Part shown: positions 16,303 through 23,814 of the stretch, in pieces
Layout: every line of letters starts with the position of its first letter
Numbering within the stretch: position 1 is the stretch's first letter
From: Zymomonas sp.
GTDB taxonomy: Bacteria > Pseudomonadota > Alphaproteobacteria > Sphingomonadales > Sphingomonadaceae
NCBI GenBank assembly: GCA_027489105.1
Contig: JAIYAJ010000300.1
Coordinates: 1 to 25,597 of the forward strand
Direction: 5' to 3'
DNA: 25,597 nt
Translations under genes and position numbers: made by a program
Notes under the pieces: model-generated
What the model saw: the letters and a program-made list of their open reading frames with translations, nothing else
The model's database searches: none
What the model was told of the DNA's origin: nothing

Positions 16303-16896
16303 ATGAACCTCGATCGCCGCTTCTCCGCTGCCCTGCTCGCCCCCATCGCCGCCATCGCGGTTTCGGGCTGCGGCATCAACAGCGTGCCCGCCGCGCAGGA
16401 AGAAGCGAAGGCGAAGTGGGCCGACGTGCAGACGCAATATCAGCGCCGCTCGGACCTGATCCCCAATCTGGTCGCGACCGTGAAAGGCTATGCTGCGCAG
16501 GAAAAGACCGTCCTGACCGATGTCACGAACGCGCGTGCGCGGGCGACCGGCATCCAGTTGTCGGGCGCGGACCTGCAGGACCCGGCCAAGGTCAAGGCCT
16601 TCGCCGACGCCCAGAACCAGCTGAGCGGATCACTCGGCAGGCTGCTGGCAGTGTCGGAAAACTATCCCGATCTGAAGTCGAGCGACCAGTTCCTCGCGCT
16701 GCAAAGCCAGATCGAGGGGACCGAGAACCGCATCGCCGTCGCGCGCCGCGACTATAACGAGTCCGTGCGCGCCTATAACACGCTGATCCGCACCTTCCCG
16801 ACGGCGATAGGCGCCAAGGTCTTCCACGGTGCGCAGCCGATGCAGCCCTTCGAGGCCAGCGCCGGCGCCGACAAGGCCCCCGCGGTCCAGTTCTGA
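16303..16896 (+). CDS. lemA: LemA family lipoprotein
   Basis: The 197-residue protein begins with a lipoprotein signal (LLAPIAAIAVSGCG) with lipobox VSGC. The LemA domain follows: YQRRSDLIPNLVATVKGYAAQEKTVLTDVTNARARA, then the conserved LGRLLAVSENYPDLKSSDQFLALQSQIEGTENRIAVARRDYNESVRAYNT. LemA proteins are helical-bundle envelope proteins of uncertain biochemical role, very often encoded with TPM-domain proteins, as here. The ATG at 16303 has AGGGA nine bases upstream; another ATG three codons earlier is possible. It is the first gene of a four-gene operon, eight bases ahead of the next start. Confidence 0.93.
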   Translation: MNLDRRFSAALLAPIAAIAVSGCGINSVPAAQEEAKAKWADVQTQYQRRSDLIPNLVATVKGYAAQEKTVLTDVTNARARATGIQLSGADLQDPAKVKAFADAQNQLSGSLGRLLAVSENYPDLKSSDQFLALQSQIEGTENRIAVARRDYNESVRAYNTLIRTFPTAIGAKVFHGAQPMQPFEASAGADKAPAVQF

Positions 16897-16903
16897 GGCG
16901 GCG

Positions 16904-17728
16904 GTGACGGCGCTCGCCGCCCCGCCCGCCCTCCGGTGGAAGCTCGTAGCCGCACTCGTCGCGCTGTTGCTCGCCCTCGTCGCGGCATGGCCGGCCATGG
17001 CGCAGACCTTCCCGCCGTTGACCGGGCGGGTCGTCGATCAGGCGAAACTGCTGTCGCCGCAACAGTCTGCGGCGCTGGAGGCCAAGCTCGCCCAGCTCGA
17101 ACAGCAGAGCGGGCACCAGATGGTGGTCGCAACGGTCGCCAGCCTCGAAGATTATCCGATCGAGGATTATGGCTACCGCCTCGGCCGCGCCTGGGGGATC
17201 GGCGACAAAAAGGCGAATGATGGGCTGCTGCTGCTGGTCGCCCCCAATGAACGCAAGGTGCGGATCGAGGTCGGCTATGGCCTCGAAGGGATCGTCACCG
17301 ACGCGCTGTCGAGCGTGGTCATCTCGCGCCAGATCCTCCCCCGCTTCCGCGATGGCGACATGGCCGGCGGCATCATGGCCGGCGCCGACACGCTGATCCC
17401 GCTGCTGCAACTTCCCCCCGACCAGTCCGAGGCGCGCGCCCAGAAGATGGTCGCCGAGGGGCAGAAGCGCCAGGGCGGCGGTGTTCCGATCGCGCTGATC
17501 TTCTGGATCATCGTCATTCTGTTCATCGTCGGATCGAGCATCGCCAGCCGCTTGTCGGGCGGGCGGCGCTATGGCCGCGGTGGCGCCGGGCCGATCGTCA
17601 TCTGGGGTCCCGGCTGGGGCGGCAATGACGATCATTGGGGCGGCGGTGGCGGCTGGGGTGGCGGCGGCGGCGGCTTCTCTGGCGGCGGCGGGTCGTTCGG
17701 TGGCGGCGGATCGTCGGGGAGCTGGTGA
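16904..17728 (+). CDS. TPM-domain membrane protein (YgcG type)
   Basis: The 274-residue protein starts with GTG and a signal peptide (LVAALVALLLALVAAWPAMAQ). A TPM domain spans about 38-180: FPPLTGRVVDQAKLLSPQQSAALEAKLAQLEQQSGHQMVV, then WGIGDKKANDGLLLLVAPNERKVRIEVGYGLEGIVTDA. One membrane helix (IALIFWIIVILFIVGSSIA) follows, and then a tail of about 45 residues that is mostly Gly with Trp, Phe and Ser. This is the usual architecture of LemA partners. Some TPM proteins have phosphatase activity or assist membrane-protein assembly; the role here is unproven. The stop overlaps the next start by one base. Confidence 0.9.
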   Translation: MTALAAPPALRWKLVAALVALLLALVAAWPAMAQTFPPLTGRVVDQAKLLSPQQSAALEAKLAQLEQQSGHQMVVATVASLEDYPIEDYGYRLGRAWGIGDKKANDGLLLLVAPNERKVRIEVGYGLEGIVTDALSSVVISRQILPRFRDGDMAGGIMAGADTLIPLLQLPPDQSEARAQKMVAEGQKRQGGGVPIALIFWIIVILFIVGSSIASRLSGGRRYGRGGAGPIVIWGPGWGGNDDHWGGGGGWGGGGGGFSGGGGSFGGGGSSGSW

Positions 17729-18408
17729 TGGCGGAGATCAGGACCATCAGCGCCGAGGATATCGACCGCGTCACCCAGGCGGTGACGGCAGCAGAGGCGC
17801 GCACCGACGGGGAAATCGCGACGATCGTCAGCGAACGATCGGACAATTACAATGACGTGCCGCTGATCTGGGCGGCGCTCGTCGCGCTGCTGGCGCTGTC
17901 GGTCTATGCCGCGCTGCCGGACCTCTATATCGGCCTGCTCGACCGGCTGACGGGCGGCTGGCACGTCTGGACGATGCGCGAGTGGCTGACGACCCTGGTC
18001 TTCGCCACGGCGATCAAATTCCTTGCCACCCGCTATATCGTCGCCTGGTGGCCGCTGCGCATGGCGCTGACCCCGGGAGCAACGAAGACCCGCCGGGTCC
18101 GGGCGCGCGCCGTTGCGCTGTTCAAAGCGTCGACCGAGCGCCGGACTCGCAGCCGCACCGGCGTGCTGATCTACCTGTCGCTCAAGGAGCATCGCGCCGA
18201 GATCGTCGCCGACGAGGCGATCGTCGCAAAGGTCTCCGCAGACGCCTGGGGCGCAGCGATGGCGGTGCTGGTAGACAATCTGAAGGCCGGGCGCCCCGGC
18301 GAGGGCATGGCCGCCGCCGTTACCGCGATCGGCGACGTGCTGGAGCAGCATTTCCCGCGCAGCGGCAACGATCCCGACGAAATCCCCAACCGGATGATCT
18401 GCCTGTGA
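17728..18408 (+). CDS. Second TPM-domain membrane protein
   Basis: The 226-residue protein has no signal peptide but has two membrane helices near 45-70 and 85-105 (PLIWAALVALLALSVYAAL and LTTLVFATAIKFLATRY). Its TPM-like core is split around them: ISAEDIDRVTQAVTAAEARTDGEIATIV before, and RARAVALFKASTERRTRSRTGVLIYLSLKEHRAEIVADEAIVAKV after. This matches the shorter TPM paralogue commonly found after the YgcG-like protein in lemA operons. Its ATG shares one base with the previous stop, and its own stop overlaps the NUDIX start (GTGA), so the genes are translationally coupled. The function is inferred only from family and operon. Confidence 0.87.
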   Translation: MAEIRTISAEDIDRVTQAVTAAEARTDGEIATIVSERSDNYNDVPLIWAALVALLALSVYAALPDLYIGLLDRLTGGWHVWTMREWLTTLVFATAIKFLATRYIVAWWPLRMALTPGATKTRRVRARAVALFKASTERRTRSRTGVLIYLSLKEHRAEIVADEAIVAKVSADAWGAAMAVLVDNLKAGRPGEGMAAAVTAIGDVLEQHFPRSGNDPDEIPNRMICL

Positions 18409-18938
18409 ACGACGACGCCAAGCCGGTCGAGACGATGTGGCAGGGAAAGTACATCACCGTCCGCCGCGAAGGGACGTGGGAATATGTCAGCCGCACGCGC
18501 GGCGTGCGCGCCGCGGTTATCCTCGCGATCGATGAGGGCCATGCGATCCTCGTCGAGCAATATCGCGTTCCATTGAAGCGCAACTGCATCGAACTGCCCG
18601 CCGGGCTGATCGGCGATACGAGCGAGGGCGAGCCGGACGAGGAGGCAGCCGCCCGCGAGCTGGAGGAAGAGACCGGCTATCGGGCCGCGCGGATCGAGAC
18701 GATCGGCGAATTTTCCTCATCGCCCGGGATGGTCACCGAGACCTTTTCGCTGGTGCGCGCGACCGGGCTCGAACGCATCCATGACGGCGGCGGGGTCGAA
18801 GACGAGAATATCATCGTCCACAGGGTGCCGCTGGCCGAGGTGCCGACCTTCGTTGCGGAGCAGCGCCGGCTGGGCAAGATGATCGACGTCCGGCTGCTGC
18901 TTTTGCTCGCCGGCGACATAATGGGCGACACAGCCTGA
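18405..18938 (+). CDS. NUDIX hydrolase, ADP-ribose pyrophosphatase-like
   Basis: The 177-residue protein carries a full NUDIX box, GLIGDTSEGEPDEEAAARELEEETGY, near residues 67-92, with the REL.EE.GY core that binds Mg2+. Its N-terminal beta-sheet region (YITVRREGTWEYVSRTRGVRAAVILAI) and VEQYRVPLKRNCIELPAGL match ADP-ribose pyrophosphatases. Such enzymes cleave ADP-ribose or related nucleotide sugars to AMP and a sugar phosphate in the cytoplasm. The start is GTG at 18405, overlapping the previous stop by four bases. The coupling to lemA/TPM genes is noteworthy, since no metabolic link is obvious. It converges on the NDUFS4-like gene with a 22-base gap. Confidence 0.9.
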   Translation: MNDDAKPVETMWQGKYITVRREGTWEYVSRTRGVRAAVILAIDEGHAILVEQYRVPLKRNCIELPAGLIGDTSEGEPDEEAAARELEEETGYRAARIETIGEFSSSPGMVTETFSLVRATGLERIHDGGGVEDENIIVHRVPLAEVPTFVAEQRRLGKMIDVRLLLLLAGDIMGDTA

Positions 18939-18960
18939 AGCCAGTCGCCGTGCCGACCTC

Positions 18961-19260
18961 TCAGAGGTTGATCGGGCCCACCATGAAATTGTCGGCATAG
19001 GCCTGAAGCTTCAGCTTGCGCTCGGGCCCTGCGACGACATGCGCCGTCAATCCCTCGCGCTCGGCATAGGCCTTGGCGGCTTCGAGCGAGGGGAAGGTCA
19101 GGCGGACCTGGCCACGCGTGTCGCCCGAGCCTGCCCAGCCGGTGAGCGGATCGGCGCGCTTCGCTTCGGTGGGCTCATGCTCCAGCACCCAGCTGCCGGT
19201 GCGGGCGCGGCCCGACTGCATAGCGTTCTTGATCTGCTGATAGATACGCGCGTGCGCCAT
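18961..19260 (-). CDS. NDUFS4-like complex I subunit
   Basis: The 99-residue protein matches the ETC complex I subunit conserved region (PF04800, NDUFS4/18 kDa subunit): ARIYQQIKNAMQSGRARTGSWVLEHEPTEAKRADPLTGWAGSGDTRGQVRLTFPSLEAAKAYAEREGL. In mitochondria and Alphaproteobacteria it is an accessory subunit on the hydrophilic arm of NADH:ubiquinone oxidoreductase, facing the cytoplasm. Its presence supports an alphaproteobacterial origin. As usual it is encoded away from the nuo operon. The ATG at 19260 fits the family start; GGGA lies upstream. It follows hrpB by 59 bases in the same direction. Confidence 0.9.
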   Translation of the reverse strand: MAHARIYQQIKNAMQSGRARTGSWVLEHEPTEAKRADPLTGWAGSGDTRGQVRLTFPSLEAAKAYAEREGLTAHVVAGPERKLKLQAYADNFMVGPINL

Positions 19261-19319
19261 ATGATCGTCCCGAAGGATTTGAAACTCTCCGCCCCCTTGC
19301 CGCACCGGGCCGACCCGCG

Positions 19320-21767
19320 TCAAGAACGCTGCGCGGCCTTCTTGGTGCGCAGCGTCGGATCGGCGGCGGCCGGATCGTCGGGCCAGGGGTGGCGCGGGTA
19401 ACGGCCGCGCATCTCCTTCGCCACCGCCGACCAGCTGCCCGACCAGAAACCGGGCAGGTCCTTGGTCGTCTGGATTGGCCGGCCCGCCGGCGAGGTGAGC
19501 CGCAGCGTCAGCGGCACGCGCCCGCCCCCGACCATCGGATGCGCCGAAAGCCCGAACAGCGCCTGGGGCCGCACCTCGACCGCCGGTCCACCCTCGGCGG
19601 CATAGTCGATCGGATGGCGGCTGCCGGCCGGTGACTGCAGATGTTCTAGCGCCAGCCGGTCGAGCGTCTGCTTGCCCTCCCAGCCAAGCAGGCCGTGGAG
19701 CGCGTTGACCAGTTCGCCCGGCACAATGTCGGACAGGCGCCGGCGCCCCTCGACCAGCGGCGGAAACCAGTCGTCGAGCGTCAGCATCAGCATCGCGTCG
19801 GACAGGTCGGGAAGGTCCCCCCCCTGCGCCGCCGCGAACGCTGCCCGCGCACGCAGCGTTTGCGCAGCATCGCTCCAGTCGAGCAGATCCAGCCCGCGCG
19901 TGCGAACCGCGTCGACCAGTGCGGCGGCAATCATCGCGGGCGACGCACTCTCGTCGCGCCCGGCCGACAGGACGATCGCCCCCAGCCGCCGCTCCCGCCG
20001 CGCCTCGACCGCGCCCGAGGCGGCGTCGAAACGGGCCGTGCGTCGCAGCTCGATATGATCAGCGAACAGCCGTTCGACGTCGGCCGCCTCGATCGGCACC
20101 GCCGACAAGATGCGCGCACCCGAGGCCGCGCCCTGGATTTCGGCCACCGCCAGCCATTCGCTGCGCGCAAGGCTGGACGTCGCGTCGAGCCGGAACCCGC
20201 GCCCGCCGCTGGAGATCCAGTCCTCGCCCGACGCCGAGCGTCGCTTGGCAATCCGGTCGGGATAGGCCAGGGCGACACAGGCGGCGACCATCGCGTCGTC
20301 GCGCCCGCTCCCCTGCCCCACGAGCCGCGCCCAGCGTGTCGCGAGTTGGCGCGCACCATCCGCGCGGCGACCACGCTCGCCCCGCCAGCGGCGCAAGCGC
20401 AGCTCCAGATCGGCGTCCTGCCCACCGAGCCCCCGTTCGGACAACAGCACCGCAACCTCCGCCGCCGTGCCGGCAAAGCCACCCTCGGCCGCGCGGATCA
20501 GCATATGGCCGAGGCGCGGCGGCAGCGGCAGCGCGGCGATAGCCTTGCCGTGCGCGGTAGGGCGTCCGTCCACATCGATCGCGTCGAGTCCGGTCAGCCG
20601 CTGGCGCGCTTCGGCGACGGCGGCCTCGGGCGGCGGATCGAGCCAGCGCAGGCTGGCCGGATCGCTCACGCCCCACAGCGCGCAGTCGAGCGTCAGCGAG
20701 GAGAGGTCGGTCTCGAGGATTTCAGGCGGATCATAAGGCGGGAGGCCAGCCGTCGCCGCCTGCTCCCACAGTCTATACACCACGCCCGGCATCTGCCGGC
20801 CTGCACGCCCGGCGCGCTGCGTCGCTGCCGCCTGGCTAGCGCGTTCAGTGACGAGCCGGGTCATGCCCGCTGCCCGGTCGTAGCGCGGCCGCCGCGCGAG
20901 GCCTGAATCGACGACGATGCGCAGCCCGTCGATGGTGATGCTGGTCTCCGCGATAGAGGTCGCCAGCACCAGCTTGCGCGTGCCCCTGGGCGAAGGCGCT
21001 ATCGCCGCGCGCTGTTCGGCAGGATCGAGCGAACCGTGGAGGCGGTGGAGAATCACGTCGTCGGGCAAGGCGGTCAGTCGCTCGGCGGTGCGTTCGATCT
21101 CGGCGACCCCGGGCAGGAATGCGAGCAGGCTGCCCTCCTGTTCCTCCGTCAGCGCGCGCCGGATCGCGGCGGCCATGTCGTCCTCGATCCGGCGCTCGGC
21201 CGAGCGCGGCAGATGGCGGATCTCGATCGGATGGCCGCGCCCCGCGCTCTCGACCAGCGGCGCGCCGTCCATCAGCGTCGAGAAACGCCCGCCGTCGAGC
21301 GTCGCCGACATCGCCACCAGCCGCAGATCGGGGCGCAACGCAGACTGCGCGTCGAGCGCCAGCGCCAGGCCGAAATCGCTGTCGAGGCTGCGCTCGTGCA
21401 CCTCGTCGAACAACACCGCCGACACGCCCGCCAGTTCGGGATCGGCCTGGATGCGGTTGACGAAGATGCCCTCGGTGACGACCAGGATACGCGTGTCGGC
21501 CGACTGGCGGCTGTCGAGGCGGGTCGCATAGCCGATCGTTCGACCGACCGGCTCGCCCGCCAGCTCGGCCATGCGCTCCGCCGCCGCCCGCGCGGCGAGG
21601 CGGCGCGGGGACAGGAGCAGGATACGACCGTCGCACCAGGGCTCGCCGAGCAGGGCTGGCGCGACCGCCGTCGTCTTGCCGGCACCGGGCGGCGCCACCA
21701 GCACGGCGTTGGGCCCGTCACGCAGGGCGGCAAGCAGATCCGGAAGGACGGCGTCGATTGGCAGCAT
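19320..21767 (-). CDS. hrpB: ATP-dependent helicase HrpB
   Basis: The 815-residue protein is a DEAH-type superfamily 2 helicase of the HrpB family, with the usual length. Motifs run in order: Walker A APPGAGKTT (25-33), LSPRRLAARAAAERMA, DEVH (121-124), MSATLDG (motif III), AFLPGVAEIERT, TSIAETSITIDGL and QRAGRAGR (motif VI). Then come the HA2-like region and the HrpB-specific C-terminal domain with the conserved DWFPPLVEGRRRLSDI. These proteins remodel RNA using ATP in the cytoplasm; the cellular substrate of HrpB is not firmly known. The start at 21767 fits the family. The first bases of the gene are also part of an imperfect local duplication whose second copy is at 21883-21935. Confidence 0.95.
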   Translation of the reverse strand: MLPIDAVLPDLLAALRDGPNAVLVAPPGAGKTTAVAPALLGEPWCDGRILLLSPRRLAARAAAERMAELAGEPVGRTIGYATRLDSRQSADTRILVVTEGIFVNRIQADPELAGVSAVLFDEVHERSLDSDFGLALALDAQSALRPDLRLVAMSATLDGGRFSTLMDGAPLVESAGRGHPIEIRHLPRSAERRIEDDMAAAIRRALTEEQEGSLLAFLPGVAEIERTAERLTALPDDVILHRLHGSLDPAEQRAAIAPSPRGTRKLVLATSIAETSITIDGLRIVVDSGLARRPRYDRAAGMTRLVTERASQAAATQRAGRAGRQMPGVVYRLWEQAATAGLPPYDPPEILETDLSSLTLDCALWGVSDPASLRWLDPPPEAAVAEARQRLTGLDAIDVDGRPTAHGKAIAALPLPPRLGHMLIRAAEGGFAGTAAEVAVLLSERGLGGQDADLELRLRRWRGERGRRADGARQLATRWARLVGQGSGRDDAMVAACVALAYPDRIAKRRSASGEDWISSGGRGFRLDATSSLARSEWLAVAEIQGAASGARILSAVPIEAADVERLFADHIELRRTARFDAASGAVEARRERRLGAIVLSAGRDESASPAMIAAALVDAVRTRGLDLLDWSDAAQTLRARAAFAAAQGGDLPDLSDAMLMLTLDDWFPPLVEGRRRLSDIVPGELVNALHGLLGWEGKQTLDRLALEHLQSPAGSRHPIDYAAEGGPAVEVRPQALFGLSAHPMVGGGRVPLTLRLTSPAGRPIQTTKDLPGFWSGSWSAVAKEMRGRYPRHPWPDDPAAADPTLRTKKAAQRS

Positions 21768-21805
21768 TGAACCGGCTTTGGACCCATAAGCCCCTCCCTT
21801 TCAAG
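21751..21805. repeat. Imperfect duplicated segment, copy A (hrpB start region)
   Basis: This segment runs from GCGTCGATTGGCAG (21751-21764), which includes the first hrpB codons, through CCCATAAGCCCCTCCCTTTC to CAAG. A similar order recurs about 131 bases further right. It ends within a palindrome. Confidence 0.6.
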
Positions 21806-21812
21806 GGAGGGG
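21791..21812. repeat. REP-like palindrome, intact copy
   Basis: CCCCTCCCTT and AAGGGAGGGG form a perfect ten-base dyad around a two-base TC centre, just outside the hrpB start. The same arms flank the insertion sequence to the right. Confidence 0.85.
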
Positions 21813-21882
21813 TGGACAACGGGTCATCAAGAGCGGGCGAACGCGACCGGCACCGCGTTGGAGGCGTCGGACTGACGGGGCG

Positions 21883-21935
21883 GCGTCGATTGGCAGAGCG
21901 GAATGCGTCGGGTCCCATAAACCCCTCCCTTTCAA
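21883..21935. repeat. Imperfect duplicated segment, copy B
   Basis: GCGTCGATTGGCAG (21883-21896) is followed by a diverged stretch and then CCCATAAACCCCTCCCTTTC. It matches copy A in order and spacing to within one base. It ends at the left end of the insertion sequence, which interrupts the palindrome here. Confidence 0.6.
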
Positions 21936-21962
21936 GCGCGATTATATACTTGACAAAGCAGC
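21936..21962. repeat. Left terminal inverted repeat of the IS
   Basis: The sequence begins GCGCGATTAT and contains TGACAAAGCA. It matches the reverse complement of 23764-23790 except at a few positions. It lies 21 bases before the transposase start. Confidence 0.85.
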
Positions 21963-21983
21963 GCTGAAATAAGAGAAAGGGGC

Positions 21984-22940
21984 ATGGACATCACCGCGCC
22001 CCGCTTCGCCAACGAAACCGCTGCCCGTGAGCATCTCGAAGGCCTGCGCTGGCCGGAGGGTCCGTTCTGCCCACATTGTGGATCGTTCGCTGCTACGCGG
22101 CTCCCTGCGGTGCGCGGCCGTCCGACTAAGGCGCACCCGGAAGGTGCGCTGCGTGATGGCGTGATCCAGTGCAACGACTGCCGCAAGCAGTACAGTGTGA
22201 CGGTCGGCACCGTGTTTGAGAGCAGCAAGATCCCGCTGCATAAGTGGGTTCTTGCAACCTATCTGCTGTCTGCCAGCAAGAAGGGCCTGAGCGCTCACCA
22301 GCTTCATCGTATGTTGGGCGTCACCTACAAGACCGCCTGGTTTATGGCGCACCGCATTCGCGAGGCGATGACGACGGACGATGATACCCCGATGGGTTCC
22401 GGCGGTGGTACGGTTGAGGTCGACGAGACTTTCATTGGCCGTGATCGCAGCAAGGCCAAGGGCGCAACCGGGTATGAGCACAAGATGAAGGTTCTTAGCC
22501 TAATTGATCGCGCGACGGGCCGCTCTACGTCTATGGTCGTCGACAACGTGAAAGCTGCGACGCTCACGCCAATCATCGTTGCTAAGGTGTCGGCCGAAGC
22601 TAACTTGCTCACTGATGACGCGGGCCAATACCGCCGCATGGGTGAGCATTTCGTTTCGCACAACGTGACCCGCCACACCAAGGGCAGCTACGTCGATAAC
22701 GAGAATGCGAAGATCCACACGAACACCGTTGAAGGTTTCTTCTCGGTGTTCAAGCGCGGGATGATCGGCACCTACCAGCATTGCAGCAAGAGCCATCTGG
22801 TGCGCTATCTGGCAGAGTTCGATTTTCGCTACAGCAACCGCAGCGCGCTTGGGATCAATGACAGCACCCGCGCCGACATCGCGCTCAAAGGCATCACCGG
22901 CAAGCGCCTCATGTATCGGCGGCCTAGTTTCGGGGCCTAA
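21984..22940 (+). CDS. IS1595 family transposase (ISXO2-like)
   Basis: The 318-residue protein has an N-terminal zinc ribbon (CPHC at 29-32, CNDC at 63-66) and the IS1595-type catalytic domain. It shows VEVDETFIGR with Asp147, LLTDDAGQY with Asp211/212, and HTNTVEGFFSVFKRGMIGTYQHCSKSHLVRYLAEFDFRYSNR with Asn248/Glu250, the expected third acidic position region. It cuts and joins the element's inverted ends. AGAAAGGGGC precedes the ATG. The frame is intact, so the element could be active. Its GC content is lower than that of neighbouring chromosomal genes, and its codon use (GCT, CGT, GGT) differs, as expected for a recent arrival. Confidence 0.95.
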   Translation: MDITAPRFANETAAREHLEGLRWPEGPFCPHCGSFAATRLPAVRGRPTKAHPEGALRDGVIQCNDCRKQYSVTVGTVFESSKIPLHKWVLATYLLSASKKGLSAHQLHRMLGVTYKTAWFMAHRIREAMTTDDDTPMGSGGGTVEVDETFIGRDRSKAKGATGYEHKMKVLSLIDRATGRSTSMVVDNVKAATLTPIIVAKVSAEANLLTDDAGQYRRMGEHFVSHNVTRHTKGSYVDNENAKIHTNTVEGFFSVFKRGMIGTYQHCSKSHLVRYLAEFDFRYSNRSALGINDSTRADIALKGITGKRLMYRRPSFGA

Positions 22941-23090
22941 GTATCCCGCGCTCGGCAGGAAGCGCGTTAGGAAGCGTCGGAAGCCCTCTTAGGCCGTTTC
23001 GGACTCGACTCTTTGGCCGGTTTGTGCGGACTTGGCGGCGTGCTGAGCATCCGACGAAGCACGTTGTCCGTTTGTTGAGCGGTGTCTGTC

Positions 23091-23660
23091 ATGGTCAAAA
23101 TACCTATCTCACCTTACGTCACTCCGCCAGAGTTCGTGGAGCAGAGAACCCAACTGCTCCACGACTACGGCGCCTTCATGGCTCTCTGGAGCGAATTCGA
23201 GTTGTTCCTAGAAGTGAAAATCGCCCAGCTTACGGGGCTTTCGCCGATTGACGCTTCGATCATCCTGGGAGGGCTCAATTTCGGATCGAAGCCGTCAATC
23301 CTTTACTCACTTCTGGAGGAACGCGGGTGGGGGCATCTCATCCCGCCTGTTCGCGCGATCATCGATCATGCTCGGCGAAATGCATTGGTTCATGGGCTAG
23401 TCGCAACGGAGCATGTGCCGCCCAAGTTCGTATTCGCCAAACGCGAGGTAGGCAGCCGCTACGTGGTCAAGCACACCTCATTCAACGACACCTTATTCAA
23501 CGAGCACTTTGAAACCCTTCGCATCCTCTACAAAGAGGCGCAGGACATGTTGGGAATCAGTCTTTCCGATCTTGAGGAATACGGAAATGCGGCGCGATTG
23601 TTCGAGCCAACGCCTCCACGTCCCCAAGGCCGCCCTCCGCGTGAAGGGACTGGTGCATAG
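23091..23660 (+). CDS. IS passenger protein with HEPN-type motif
   Basis: The 189-residue protein is helical, with LWSEFELFLEVKIAQLTG and YSLLEERGWGHLIPPVRAIIDHARRNALVHG. The segment R96-N-A-L-V-H101 fits the R-(N/D/H)-x3-H signature of HEPN-domain ribonucleases and related helical bundles. I recognise no named family, and the HEPN assignment is an inference from this motif and helical context. It lies inside the IS, 150 bases after the transposase, so it is a passenger. The start may be ATG 23091 or GTG 23082; neither has a strong ribosome binding site. The last 34 codons overlap an ORF on the other strand. Transposition control, an RNase toxin or an unrelated role are all possible. Confidence 0.65.
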   Translation: MVKIPISPYVTPPEFVEQRTQLLHDYGAFMALWSEFELFLEVKIAQLTGLSPIDASIILGGLNFGSKPSILYSLLEERGWGHLIPPVRAIIDHARRNALVHGLVATEHVPPKFVFAKREVGSRYVVKHTSFNDTLFNEHFETLRILYKEAQDMLGISLSDLEEYGNAARLFEPTPPRPQGRPPREGTGA

Positions 23661-23733
23661 TGAGCCATTCCGCCACCACTGCATGCAGGCCGGCCAAATC
23701 TACGATCTCGATTTTGTCGGCTTGATCCGACAT
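23557..23733 (-). CDS. Small convergent ORF inside the IS
   Basis: The 58-residue product begins MSDQADKIEIVDLAGLHAVV and continues AEWLTMHQSLHAEGGLGDVEALARTIAPHF. AAGGAGATTACCG directly before the ATG is the best ribosome binding site in the IS. The protein looks helical, soluble and mildly acidic. It reads inward from the right IS end and its 3' part overlaps the 3' end of the HEPN-motif gene tail to tail by about 100 bases. I recognise no family. It could be a partner or inhibitor of the passenger protein, or an independent small gene; the overlap means one of the two C-termini may be longer than natural. Confidence 0.55.
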   Translation of the reverse strand: MSDQADKIEIVDLAGLHAVVAEWLTMHQSLHAEGGLGDVEALARTIAPHFRIPQDRKD

Positions 23734-23763
23734 CGGTAATCTCCTTTTCAAGGCGACTACATA

Positions 23764-23790
23764 GATGCTTTGTCACCTACATAATCGCGC
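23764..23790. repeat. Right terminal inverted repeat of the IS
   Basis: Read on the minus strand from 23790 it begins GCGCGATTATGTAGGTGACA and then AAGCATC, pairing with the left end at 21936-21962. It is followed outward by TTGAAAGGGAGGGG, the arm of a REP-like palindrome. Confidence 0.85.
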
Positions 23791-23814
23791 TTGAAAGGGA
23801 GGGGTGAAGAAGAG

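Larger units (their letters stand above)
21936..23790 (+). mobile_element. IS1595-like insertion sequence with passenger genes
   Basis: The 1855-base element is bounded by related 27-base inverted ends. The left end (21936-21962) starts GCGCGATTATATACTTGACA. The right end, read inwards from 23790, starts GCGCGATTATGTAGGTGACA; they differ at four or five positions. The element carries an IS1595-type transposase, a HEPN-motif protein and a small convergent ORF. The identical inverted sequence actually continues outward by 15 more bases on each side through the arms of a REP-like palindrome (21921-21935 and 23791-23805), so the exact ends are uncertain. No direct target duplication is visible. 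Confidence 0.88.
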
